From Longimicrobiales bacterium (GTDB lineage: Bacteria; Gemmatimonadota; Gemmatimonadetes; Longimicrobiales; Gaopeijiaceae): DNA of 64,000 bases. Position 1 is the first letter of the stretch. Every line of letters starts with the position of its first letter. Below the pieces are notes generated by a model, which did no database searches, was not told the origin of the DNA, and was given only the letters and a program-made list of their open reading frames with translations. The stretch is taken from the NCBI GenBank assembly GCA_029245345.1, contig JAQWPM010000012.1, positions 496,001 to 560,000 on the forward strand, given 5' to 3'. Below, one piece after another: positions 27,001 through 34,384 of the stretch. The translations under genes and the position numbers were made by a program.

Positions 27001-27530
27001 AACAAGGACAAGGCGGCGAAGGCCAACAAGGACAGGGCGGCGAAGGCCAAGGACAGGAAGGTGGACAGCAGCAGGGCGGTCAGGGCGGAGGCAGAGCGAT
27101 GAATCCAGCCGGCGGCCAGAATCGTGGTGGGGGCGCAGTTCGTTCGAACCCTCGGCCGCTCACGGATGAGGAGATTCGCCAGTTCCGCAACGAAGCCGGG
27201 CAGAGATCGGACCAGGCCCGCGACCTGCAAAACCAGCTCAGCCAAGCCGGGTATAGCGCGGAGGATCTCCAAGCCGTCGTTGCTGCGATGAACCGGCTGG
27301 AACGAGAGGGCACATACTCGGACCCCGCGCAGCTCCGGATGCTGCAACAGGAGATCCTAGACATGCTGAAACGGCTCGAGTTCGGCCTCCGCCGTGATGT
27401 GGAGGGCGATGCGGATCGAGGTGCGACGCTTTCCGGGTCAGACGAAGTGCCCGACGGATACCGGAAGCTCGTGGAGGAGTACTACCGCGCGCTTGCTCGG
27501 GGACGTTCGGGCGGCGGCGGCAACAACTAG
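24054..27530 (+). CDS. DUF4175-family membrane protein with long coiled coil
   Basis: About 1158 residues. ATG 24054 is chosen because AAGGAG lies six to seven bases upstream; an in-frame TTG at 24027 is less likely. Three hydrophobic segments (about 28-50, 65-85, 155-175) anchor it, followed by beta domains to about residue 500. From there on it is low-complexity: a Gly-rich linker (QGGGGGGGGGGEPEAA type, near 25580), long Gln/Glu/Arg coiled coils (26040-26960) and a GQGGEGQQGQ-rich segment (27000-27110). The C-terminal helical end contains the 'DEEIRQFRNEAGQR' block typical of the family. Function unknown; it appears as the last gene of the MoxR/VWA locus. Confidence 0.85.
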   Translation: MQNSDRRMAQSRILDVVRSVRWRWRARIFLSGLTWVGAITGAVLFLSAVGLEQMRFSAGAVVWLRSLTWGTFALTSFWFVLRPLLRSPSDQQVALYLEEHEPSLEHAVVTALEAGDSASPTLGHELVASALERAKKVHYGRRVEQSALYRFGGALTAVAVTAVLLTLAGPSHLKNGLSALLLPMTDAAAVNPYAVAVFPGDTTIARGTDQVVTAALSGFEAGDVSIFTRTGPDQSFQRLSMLSDDAGGFEALLLGVDDRTEYFVESTGIRSPTYTIDVADLPYVDQLDLTYYFPSYTGLPPRTREDGGDVAALPGTVVELKIHPTMITSGGQLLLDGDPAEELTTAEDGSLVARFTVSEQGFYSIKLARDNGELVPASPGYTIDVLTDNQPSIQFTTPGRDVPASPIEEVYLEVRATDDYGIGDVRLVYSVNGGAEDTTSVFRNSGTPLPEVSTGYTLFLEEWELEPGDLISYYAVVRDNRGSAKSIESDMFFLNVRPFDIAFRQGEEQGGGGGGGGGGEPEAALSELQRQIISATFNLIRQRDSYGENEFSENVVSVSLAQGRLMEQVGTLLERMQNRGLTETDPGFRDVSAILPLAVEAMTLAQTDLDTEELREALPDEQTALRYLQQAEETYERYVQQQQQGGGGGGGGSQAAAEDLADLFELELDKLKNQYETVRRGEQQQSDDQVDALMEELQELARRQEQEAERQRRRAQQGQQGGSASAAESQRDLADQTEEAARQLQRLARENNDPQLEETARQLDQAAESMRQAASQGGASGTSEANSALRRLEDARRELEDARSERARRDAEDAIQRVDELQQQQREVQRRVRELPTSGEERTATINQLRERKDQMTQAVQELERELDQSAAGSRADNPEAARALQDAAEQIRESKLKEKLQYSRGTIEQWDPQSAVTLELNIEADLQALRDRLEQAASISSQNETNPLEEALDAARELVRGMESMDRRLQETQQSQQGQEGQQGQGGEGQQGQGGEGQGQEGGQQQGGQGGGRAMNPAGGQNRGGGAVRSNPRPLTDEEIRQFRNEAGQRSDQARDLQNQLSQAGYSAEDLQAVVAAMNRLEREGTYSDPAQLRMLQQEILDMLKRLEFGLRRDVEGDADRGATLSGSDEVPDGYRKLVEEYYRALARGRSGGGGNN

Positions 27531-27565
27531 GGAACGCATACGGCGTCCAGATCAGGGATGTAACA

Positions 27566-27594
27566 AAGCCCGGGGGGTCCAACTCCTCGGGCTT
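27566..27594 (+). terminator. Terminator hairpin of the nine-gene locus
   Basis: A 13-bp stem (27566-27578 with 27582-27594), fully paired if G-T pairs are allowed, with a three-base loop, 36 bases after the DUF4175 stop. It overlaps the stop codon of the convergent receiver gene. Only a weak pyrimidine tract follows. Confidence 0.65.
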
Positions 27595-28000
27595 ATCCTT
27601 CTCCCTGCTCGATCACCTCGCGGGCCTTCAACAGAAGACCGTCCACAGTAAAGGGCTTGGGCATGAAGTTGACCTCCGAGAACCGCAAACCCTGGAGGAT
27701 CACCTCGTCCTCCGTGTACGCAGACATGTACAGGATGGGGATCTCGGGGTAACGCCCCTCGAAAATTTCTCCGAGCTCCCGCCCGCTCATTTCCGGCATC
27801 ATAAGATCGGACAGCAGGAGCGATACCTGTCCCTGAGCGGCCTCAGCGAGTTCCAGAGCCTCGTGGCCTCCGCTCGCGGAGAGCACCGAATACCCGCCGC
27901 GCGAGAGCACTTTCGCCGCAACACTCAGAACGGCCTCATCGTCATCGACGACCAACACCGTTTGGGTCTCCCGGTCTGCACTACTAGTCAGATCAACCAT
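27593..28000 (-). CDS. Single-domain response regulator (CheY-like receiver)
   Basis: About 135 residues from ATG 28000. It is a complete receiver: acidic pair in TVLVVDDDEAVL, phospho-acceptor Asp in LLLSDLMMPEMSG, the switch Ser in LYMSAYTED and the conserved Lys in FMPKPFT. No output domain follows. The frame stays open upstream to 28201, but those residues are AT-rich and not receiver-like, so a short form is preferred. Sequence style resembles receivers at the end of hybrid histidine kinases, so a remnant of such a gene is possible. No cognate kinase is visible. Confidence 0.7.
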   Translation of the reverse strand: MVDLTSSADRETQTVLVVDDDEAVLSVAAKVLSRGGYSVLSASGGHEALELAEAAQGQVSLLLSDLMMPEMSGRELGEIFEGRYPEIPILYMSAYTEDEVILQGLRFSEVNFMPKPFTVDGLLLKAREVIEQGEG

Positions 28001-28160
28001 ATCAGCCGTTACGGCAAGGGCCGTGGGATCGTTCAGAGGGTCGCCAGCCTCAACGAGCGCTGGCAAGGAATTTCTCAATAGGGGCAAGAAAATAAAATTC
28101 GATACTAAAGCCATAGAGCGCAACCGATCCACTTGATACGTCCTGACGACGATATGTGTC

Positions 28161-28371
28161 ATGGACATCATCAGCGACCCGGAACAGGCGGCGACCATCA
28201 TGAGTCCCCCTGCGCCTAAAAGTCCTGAAGTCGCTGCATTCTGCCGGATCAGCTACGACGATCGCCGAAGATCTCGGCATCACCCGGCAGAAGGCCAACG
28301 GCCACATCCGCACGCTCGAAAAACACGGACGGGTCGAGCATGTGGAGGACAGGAAGAGAAGCAACTTCTAA
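28161..28371 (+). pseudogene. ArsR-type winged-helix regulator, frameshifted and truncated
   Basis: ATG 28161 begins MDIISDPEQAATIMSP. After a run of five C (28206-28210) the meaningful reading moves by one base to LRLKVLKSLHSAGSATTIAE, DLGITRQKANGHIRTLEKHG, VEHVEDRKRSNF-stop. This is a clear winged helix with its recognition helix. Deleting one C would restore about 69 residues. Relatives continue for about 100 more, so the early TAA may be a second lesion. Confidence 0.7.
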
Positions 28372-28375
28372 GAAC

Positions 28376-28715
28376 ATGACCGAGCATTCTGACGAAGGCA
28401 CTCGTTTCATCGCGATCGACCACGAGGTCCCGCCCCGCCCCCGACAAAGTCTACCGAGTCCTGACCGATCCCACCGAAGTGGAGCGCCGGTTCCCGCTGG
28501 CAGCGACAATCGACCCAGGTGGGGGGCAATCTGGCTGTCATGGGGGTCGGACTCCGGACGCACCGTTCGAGCTTCGCCTCGATCAAACCACTCAGGGAGC
28601 CGTCGTCTCGGCTCGACCCGGACACTACTTCACCGGTACCCTGCCCTCCTTGGACGACAGCCTTCTCTTCATTGAGTTGGAGGGGAAGCACGTCGGACTC
28701 TGGCTCAGCACATAA
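28376..28715 (+). pseudogene. SRPBCC (AHSA1-like) protein, multiple frameshifts
   Basis: Starting at ATG 28376 the pieces read in order: MTEHSDEGTRFIAIDHEVP; PDKVYRVLTDPTEVERRFPL; GGNLAVM; WGSDSGRT; FELRLDQTTQGAVVSARPG and HYFTGTLPSLDDSLLFIELE up to TAA 28715. At least four frame changes are needed, several at C or G runs (28430-28441, 28519-28527, 28541-28550). The pattern is that of an activator-of-Hsp90-homology/START-like domain, commonly encoded next to ArsR regulators. Not functional as sequenced. Nothing coding is seen in 28716-28894. Confidence 0.65.
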
Positions 28716-28894
28716 GGTAAATCGGACGATGGAGTCGCCGCACACTCCAGGGTGAACTGAACGCTCGGGTCGAGGCATCCCTGGGGGCGGCATGAGACCG
28801 GAGAGAACGGGCTCACCCACTAGGAGCCTCAGGGTTAGATTCTCGGCCCCCGGGGAAACATCCCTAGTGCCCACATCTGAACGATTTTTCGACC

Positions 28895-30577
28895 ATGTCC
28901 GGACCGCAATTCATATACCACATGCACCGCCTCTCGAAGATCGTCCCACCGAAGCGGGAGATCCTCAAGAACATCAACTTGTCCTTCTACCCCGGCGCAA
29001 AGATCGGCGTCGTGGGGCCGAACGGATCAGGTAAGAGCTCACTCCTGCGCATCATGGCCGGACTGGACACCGATTTCCTGGGCGAAGCGTGGGCTGCGAA
29101 GGGCACGAGGATCGGCTACCTCTCCCAAGAGCCCGAACTCGACGCGAGTCTCGATGTGCGTGGCAACGTGGACTTGGCCGTGGCGGAGACGCGGAACCTC
29201 CTCAAGCGCTTCGAGGAGGTGAACCTGAAGTTCGGCGAAGACATGACCGACGATGAGATGACAGCTCTCATCGACGAACAGGCCAAACTGCAGGACCGGA
29301 TCGATGCTGCAGGGGCTTGGGAGCTGGATCGGCATGTCGAGATCGCCATGGACGCGCTTCGGCTGCCGCCGGGCGATGCAGACGTCACGACCCTCTCTGG
29401 AGGTGAGATCAGGCGCGTGGCTCTCTGCCGAGTTCTTCTCGAGCAGCCTGACATGCTTCTGCTGGACGAGCCCACAAACCATCTGGACGCCGAGTCGGTG
29501 GCGTGGCTCGAGCACCATCTCGCTGCATTCTCCGGCACCATCGTCGCCATCACCCACGATCGGTACTTCTTGGACAACGTGGCGCAGTGGATTCTGGAAC
29601 TCGACCGTGGACAAGGCATTCCGTGGGAAGGCAACTACACGTCGTGGCTGGAGCAGAAACAGGAGCGCCTCCGAATCGAAGAGAAGCAGGAGTCGGCTCG
29701 TCAGAGGACGCTGGGCCGGGAGTTGGACTGGATTCGGATGTCGCCGAAAGCCCGCCATGCAAAGGGCAAGGCGCGTGTCAGCGCATATGAGGATTTGCTG
29801 AGTGCCGACGAACGCGAGCAGGTGAAGACTGCGGAAATTCTGATCCCGAAAGGGCCTCGGCTGGGGAAGACGGTGATCACCGCAGATGCCGTGACAAAGG
29901 CATTCGGCGACACACTGCTCGTCGACAAGCTCTCGTTCGATGTGCCGGCTGGAGCCATCGTCGGAATCATCGGAGCGAACGGTGCGGGTAAGACCACACT
30001 ATTCCGAATGATCGTGGGCCAGGAACAGCCGGATGCCGGGGCGATGGAGCTGGGCCAGACCGTTGAGCTGGCCTATGTCGACCAGTCGAGAGATGCTCTA
30101 GACCCAGACAAGACCGTCTTCGAAGAAGTCAGTCAGGGCGCAGACATTCTCTACTTCGGCCGAGCTGAGGTGAATTCTCGAGCCTATCTGTCCTGGTTCA
30201 ACTTCCGAGGCGCCGACCAACAGAAGAAGGTCGGTGTGCTGTCCGGTGGTGAACGGAATCGCCTGCACTTGGCGAAGCTGCTCAAAGAAGGTGGCAACGT
30301 GATGCTTCTCGATGAGCCGACAAACGATCTAGACGTCGACACCCTGATGGCGCTCGAAAACGCCATTCTGGACTTCGCAGGCTGTGTCCTCGTGATCTCT
30401 CACGATCGTTGGTTCCTGGATCGTGTCGCGACGCACATCCTCGCATTCGAAGGCGATTCCAAGGTGACCTGGTTCGAGGGGAACCACTCGGAGTACGAAG
30501 ACGACCGGAGGGCTCGCCTAGGTGCCGACGCGATCCAACCGCACCGCATAAAGTACCGGAAGTTGGTACGCGACTAA
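28895..30577 (+). CDS. ettA: Energy-dependent translational throttle protein EttA (ABC-F)
   Basis: A 560-residue ABC-F ATPase that binds the ribosomal E site and gates translation by cellular energy state. Two ABC cassettes are joined by a linker: the first has GPNGSGKSS and LSGGEIRR, the second GANGAGKTT and LSGGERNR. Both have LLDEPTN(H/D)LD Walker B blocks. The N-terminus ([20 protein letters not shown]) is diagnostic for EttA. Length is normal and there is no membrane domain. No Shine-Dalgarno is visible before ATG 28895, so the message may be leaderless or very weakly primed. Confidence 0.95.
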   Translation: MSGPQFIYHMHRLSKIVPPKREILKNINLSFYPGAKIGVVGPNGSGKSSLLRIMAGLDTDFLGEAWAAKGTRIGYLSQEPELDASLDVRGNVDLAVAETRNLLKRFEEVNLKFGEDMTDDEMTALIDEQAKLQDRIDAAGAWELDRHVEIAMDALRLPPGDADVTTLSGGEIRRVALCRVLLEQPDMLLLDEPTNHLDAESVAWLEHHLAAFSGTIVAITHDRYFLDNVAQWILELDRGQGIPWEGNYTSWLEQKQERLRIEEKQESARQRTLGRELDWIRMSPKARHAKGKARVSAYEDLLSADEREQVKTAEILIPKGPRLGKTVITADAVTKAFGDTLLVDKLSFDVPAGAIVGIIGANGAGKTTLFRMIVGQEQPDAGAMELGQTVELAYVDQSRDALDPDKTVFEEVSQGADILYFGRAEVNSRAYLSWFNFRGADQQKKVGVLSGGERNRLHLAKLLKEGGNVMLLDEPTNDLDVDTLMALENAILDFAGCVLVISHDRWFLDRVATHILAFEGDSKVTWFEGNHSEYEDDRRARLGADAIQPHRIKYRKLVRD

Positions 30578-30590
30578 AACACATAAGTGC

Positions 30591-30905
30591 TCATTCGAAG
30601 AGCGTGGGCAGGCCACTTTTCGCCTGCGGCGCATATTCGGGTGTCCAGGGCCTCAACTCACCGAGGCCTTCAGGCCGTAGGACGGTCAATCCAAAGGAGC
30701 GAATGACAGCACGGGGGTCTCCCGGGCTTATTATGGCTCCGTCGCGCTTGTGTCCCCTGTCCAACGAGTCTGAGTGCCAATAGTAGACCTGGACCCCACG
30801 TCCGAAGAGGGCCCGGACGAAATCGTTGAGATCATCAGCACTCCCGAGGCCCGTGAGCGGCTCCTCGCGGAGGCGTTGGCGCATGCCGAGGTCCAGGATG
30901 CGCAT
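30591..30905 (-). CDS. Hypothetical protein, weakly supported
   Basis: 104 codons with good high-GC third positions. It reads like a soluble protein: DLNDFVRALFGRGVQVYYWH, SDSLDRGHKRDGAI, DPRAVIRSFGLTVLRPEGLG. I do not recognise a family. It converges on ettA (14 bases apart) and is followed on the plus strand by a permease relic. The complementary strand is also partly open, so this could be a remnant or chance. Confidence 0.35.
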   Translation of the reverse strand: MRILDLGMRQRLREEPLTGLGSADDLNDFVRALFGRGVQVYYWHSDSLDRGHKRDGAIISPGDPRAVIRSFGLTVLRPEGLGELRPWTPEYAPQAKSGLPTLFE

Positions 30906-30917
30906 TACAAGCAGCTG

Positions 30918-31119
30918 CTATGGGATCGGCATCGGGTTGCTGGCTTCCCTGGGGCTTGGCTATTTCGTGGAGCCGATGTTGTTCCAAGTGTCTCCTCGTG
31001 AACCATCGATCTACGTGTGCGTTGCGATTGCCCTTCTCGCGATCGCCGGCTTGGCAGAGACATTGCCGGCATGGTGGGCGACCCGTGTCGACCCGACTGA
31101 GGCGTTGCGCACGGACTGA
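30918..31119 (+). pseudogene. C-terminal relic of a MacB/FtsX-type permease
   Basis: About 66 codons ending at TGA 31119 carry the last two membrane helices and tail of an ABC permease: GIGIGLLASLGLGYFVEPML, then IYVCVAIALLAIAGLAETLP and the family tail AWWATRVDPTEALRTD. The rest of the protein (normally 400-800 residues) is missing and no start fits. 31120-31232 holds nothing I can identify. Confidence 0.7.
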
Positions 31120-31232
31120 GCTGAACGGCGAACAAGTCGGCGCTGCGCTCCGCACGGAGGGCCTCAGGTGAGGCGACTTCGGTTATCGTATCGCTTGCCT
31201 GGCCTGACCTGCGCTCCTCACGTTAGCACTAT

Positions 31233-34200
31233 ATGATCCGTATCCAGAACCGTCCCGATCTCGACGCCGCCGAAGCGCTCGCTGCTGTGAACGAGCACTA
31301 CGGACTGGGTGGTACGCTCTCACCGCTTCCCGGCGAGCGGGACTGCAACTTTTTGCTGACGGACTCGGACGGGTCACGTTACGTAGTAAAGGTCAGTTCG
31401 CCCGAAGAGCCGCAGCCGATTCTCGAGTTCGAAACCGACATGATCGCGCTGCTGAGTCGGGAAACAGACGGCCTCGTCCCGGGTGTCGTGCCAGCTTCGA
31501 ACGGCAAACTGATGGTCCAGCACACGGATGCTAAGGGGACAGTCCATCGCATCCGCGTCGTGGAGTTCCTGACGGGAGATCTGCTCGCTGAGGTGCGTCC
31601 CCGCTCGCTCGATTTGCTCGAAGACCTCGGAGGTCGCGTTGCTGACCTCGACAGCGCGCTGGGCGCAGTACCGGACCACCCGCCTCACCGAGTCGACTTC
31701 GACTGGGCCCTAGGGAACGCAGGCGAGGTGATGCAGAAAGGGCTCGACCTGCTGGAAGGTGAACAGCAGCTGCTCATTGAACGAGCGTTCGCTCTCTTCA
31801 AGGCCAAAGAGCTTGATTTCTTTGGCCTGGGCTCGCAGGTCATCCACGGCGACGTGAACGACCACAACGTTCTCGTTTCCGAGGCTGGCCACGGCACCCG
31901 CCGCGTCACTGGGATCATTGATCTCGGCGACGCACATTCCGCGCCTAGGGTCTTTGATCTCGCAATCACGATCGCCTACGCCATTCTCGGGACGGACGAC
32001 CCGCTTGCCGCGGCTGCAGCCATCACCAGAGGCTTCAACGCACAGCACCAGCTGCTCGAACAAGAGCTGGACGTCACCATGGCCCTAGTTCGGGCACGGC
32101 TAGGGCAGAGCGTGTGCATAGCGGCCTGGCGGCGCAAATCGGGTGAGTCCGACGATTATCACTTAGTCTCCGAACAACCCGCTTGGGACATGCTGCGGGC
32201 CCTCGATGCCGTGTCGGATGTGGTCGCCACAGGCGTGCTCCGCGAGGCCTGTGGCCTGGCGGCGAGCAAGCGTAGCCCTGGCCTCGTCACATGGCTGAAG
32301 ACGCAGTCGTTCCATCAGGTGATGGACCTCCCTGAAGACCAGAGCGAGATCGGCGTCCTCGACCTCAGTGTGGCGAGTTACGACCTCAACGGACGGGATA
32401 CGGACGACACCGCAGACTTCACAGACCGTGTCTTCCGAGGCATGCGAGCGAAGGGAATCACGCTAGGCATCGGCCGCTTTCTCGAGCCTAGGGCGTTCTA
32501 CCTCACACCGGCCTTTGCTGGACGAGAGGGCGATCCCCGAGAACGGCGAACGATTCACCTAGGTATCGACCTGTTCAGTGAGCCAGGCGCGGTGGTTCAT
32601 GCCCCACTTGGGGGCCGAGTGAAGAGCGTCCGCGACAATTCGGATCGGCTCGACTACGGCCCCACTGTCATCTTGGAGCACGACAGCCCGGACGGTCCAT
32701 TCTGGACGCTGTACGGCCACCTTCAGCGCACTTCGGTCGGCAACCTCGCGGCCGGCGACCCAGTCGAGGCCGGGCAGACCATTGCGCGCATCGGCCCCTA
32801 TCCTGAAAACGGAGGGTGGCCGCCCCACCTGCACTTCCAGATCATGACCGACCTGTTGGGATTCGACGGTGAGTTCCCCGGTGTCGCCCTTCCGCGCGAG
32901 ATGGACGTCTGGGCGTCGATATCGCCCGATCCTAATCTGATTCTGCGGCTGCCTGGCGAAACGACCTTCCACCCACCGGTCGGAGTAGACGCTCGACGGC
33001 ACGAGGTGCTCGGGGCCAGCCTTAGCCTTTCCTACGACGACCCGATCCACATCGTTCGCGGGCGCGGTACGTACCTCTACGACGTCATGGGCCGCGAGTA
33101 CCTCGATTGTGTGAACAACATCGCGCATGTCGGGCACGAACATGCTGGAGTCGTTCGGGCGGGTCAGGCGCAGATGGCGGTCCTGAACACGAACACACGC
33201 TACCTCCACGAACACGTAGTCGAGTATGCGACGCGACTGTCGGCGACGCTGCCGGATCCGTTGTCCGTCTGCTTCTTCGTGAACTCGGGAAGCGAGGCGA
33301 ACGAACTCGCGCTGCGCATGGCGAGAGCGCATACCGGATCGACTGGTGTGGTGAGCATCGAGGGTGGCTATCACGGGAATACCCAAGCGCTGGTCGATGT
33401 GAGTCACTACAAGCACTCGAGTCCGGGAGGGAAGGGTGCACCGGATTGGGTCGTGACCGCTCCCCTGCCGGATGATTTTCGAGGGCTGTACCGCAAGGAC
33501 GACCCGGCGCGGGCGACTCGGTTCGCAGGCCACGTCGAAGCAGCCTTCTCCACACTGGTTGAACGCGGGGCCGGAGCCTCCGCCTTTCTTGCCGAAGCGA
33601 TTCTCTCCTGCGGTGGCCAAGTCGAGCCGCCCGAAGGTTATTTTGCAGCCGCGTATGCCCACGCCCGCACCGCGGGAGCCTTGTGTATTGCGGACGAGGT
33701 CCAGATCGGGTTCGGAAGGATGGGGTCCCACATGTGGGGCTTCGAATCCCACGGTGTCGTTCCGGATATCGTCACACTCGGAAAACCCATGGGGAACGGG
33801 CACCCGCTCGGGGCTGTCGTGACGACTCCCGAGATCGCGTCGTCATTCGATAACGGGATGGAGTACTTCAGCAGCTTCGGCGGAAACCCCGTGTCGTGCG
33901 CCATCGGTCTGGGCGTACTCGATGCGCTCAAGAACGACGGGCTTCAAGCCAACGCGGCCGAAGTCGGACAAAGCCTCAAGGCAGGTCTCGGAGCCTTGGC
34001 GGCCTCGCACCCCGTCGTTGGCGATGTCCGTGGCCGAGGGCTCTTCCTCGGCATCGAATTCGTGCACAGGAGAGAGGTGCTCGAGCCGGCTCCACGGGTG
34101 GCTGCATACGTGGTGGCGCAGATGAAGCTCCGGGGAATTCTCCTCAGCACGGACGGCCGCGACCACAACGTCATCAAGATCAAACCCCCGATGACGTTCT

Positions 34201-34286
34201 CAAGAGCCGACGCGGAGCGCGTGTGCGCAGAGATGGATACCGTCTTAACGCACGACGTCGTCTCGACGTTTGGCGACCTCACCTAA
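31233..34286 (+). CDS. Triple fusion: APH-like kinase, M23-fold domain, class III aminotransferase/phospholyase
   Basis: 1017 residues in one frame. Residues 1-350 are an aminoglycoside-phosphotransferase-like kinase with catalytic loop [13 protein letters not shown] and metal-binding IDLGD. Residues about 425-545 are an M23 (LytM) domain with zinc ligands HLGID near 442 and HLHF near 531. Residues about 570-1015 are a class III PLP enzyme with [14 protein letters not shown] and Schiff-base Lys in [13 protein letters not shown] near 850. The PLP part resembles ethanolamine-phosphate/5-phosphohydroxylysine phospholyases, whose substrate is made by an APH-like kinase. So kinase plus lyase on one chain makes sense: phosphorylate an amino alcohol, then eliminate phosphate and ammonia. 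The role of the M23 domain is unknown; no signal peptide is seen. No clear Shine-Dalgarno precedes ATG 31233. Confidence 0.88.
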   Translation: MIRIQNRPDLDAAEALAAVNEHYGLGGTLSPLPGERDCNFLLTDSDGSRYVVKVSSPEEPQPILEFETDMIALLSRETDGLVPGVVPASNGKLMVQHTDAKGTVHRIRVVEFLTGDLLAEVRPRSLDLLEDLGGRVADLDSALGAVPDHPPHRVDFDWALGNAGEVMQKGLDLLEGEQQLLIERAFALFKAKELDFFGLGSQVIHGDVNDHNVLVSEAGHGTRRVTGIIDLGDAHSAPRVFDLAITIAYAILGTDDPLAAAAAITRGFNAQHQLLEQELDVTMALVRARLGQSVCIAAWRRKSGESDDYHLVSEQPAWDMLRALDAVSDVVATGVLREACGLAASKRSPGLVTWLKTQSFHQVMDLPEDQSEIGVLDLSVASYDLNGRDTDDTADFTDRVFRGMRAKGITLGIGRFLEPRAFYLTPAFAGREGDPRERRTIHLGIDLFSEPGAVVHAPLGGRVKSVRDNSDRLDYGPTVILEHDSPDGPFWTLYGHLQRTSVGNLAAGDPVEAGQTIARIGPYPENGGWPPHLHFQIMTDLLGFDGEFPGVALPREMDVWASISPDPNLILRLPGETTFHPPVGVDARRHEVLGASLSLSYDDPIHIVRGRGTYLYDVMGREYLDCVNNIAHVGHEHAGVVRAGQAQMAVLNTNTRYLHEHVVEYATRLSATLPDPLSVCFFVNSGSEANELALRMARAHTGSTGVVSIEGGYHGNTQALVDVSHYKHSSPGGKGAPDWVVTAPLPDDFRGLYRKDDPARATRFAGHVEAAFSTLVERGAGASAFLAEAILSCGGQVEPPEGYFAAAYAHARTAGALCIADEVQIGFGRMGSHMWGFESHGVVPDIVTLGKPMGNGHPLGAVVTTPEIASSFDNGMEYFSSFGGNPVSCAIGLGVLDALKNDGLQANAAEVGQSLKAGLGALAASHPVVGDVRGRGLFLGIEFVHRREVLEPAPRVAAYVVAQMKLRGILLSTDGRDHNVIKIKPPMTFSRADAERVCAEMDTVLTHDVVSTFGDLT

Positions 34287-34320
34287 GTAGTACCGGCTTC
34301 GCGCAGGAACCCACAAACAG

Positions 34321-34354
34321 AAGGCGGCGCCACCGTTTCCGGTGACGCCGCCTT
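34321..34354. terminator. Terminator between convergent genes
   Basis: A 15-bp stem (34321-34335 with 34340-34354), one mismatch, TTTC loop, lying midway between the fusion gene (plus) and the Asp-box propeller gene (minus). It can serve both directions; no long T tract is present. Confidence 0.75.
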
Positions 34355-34384
34355 CGATTGCGCAGGGAAGGTTAGAGGGAACGC

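Noticed and set aside
32559-33803. Long antisense ORF (414 codons) inside the triple-fusion gene
   Set aside because: Mirror of a GC-rich coding frame; the sense protein has clear catalytic motifs throughout this stretch.
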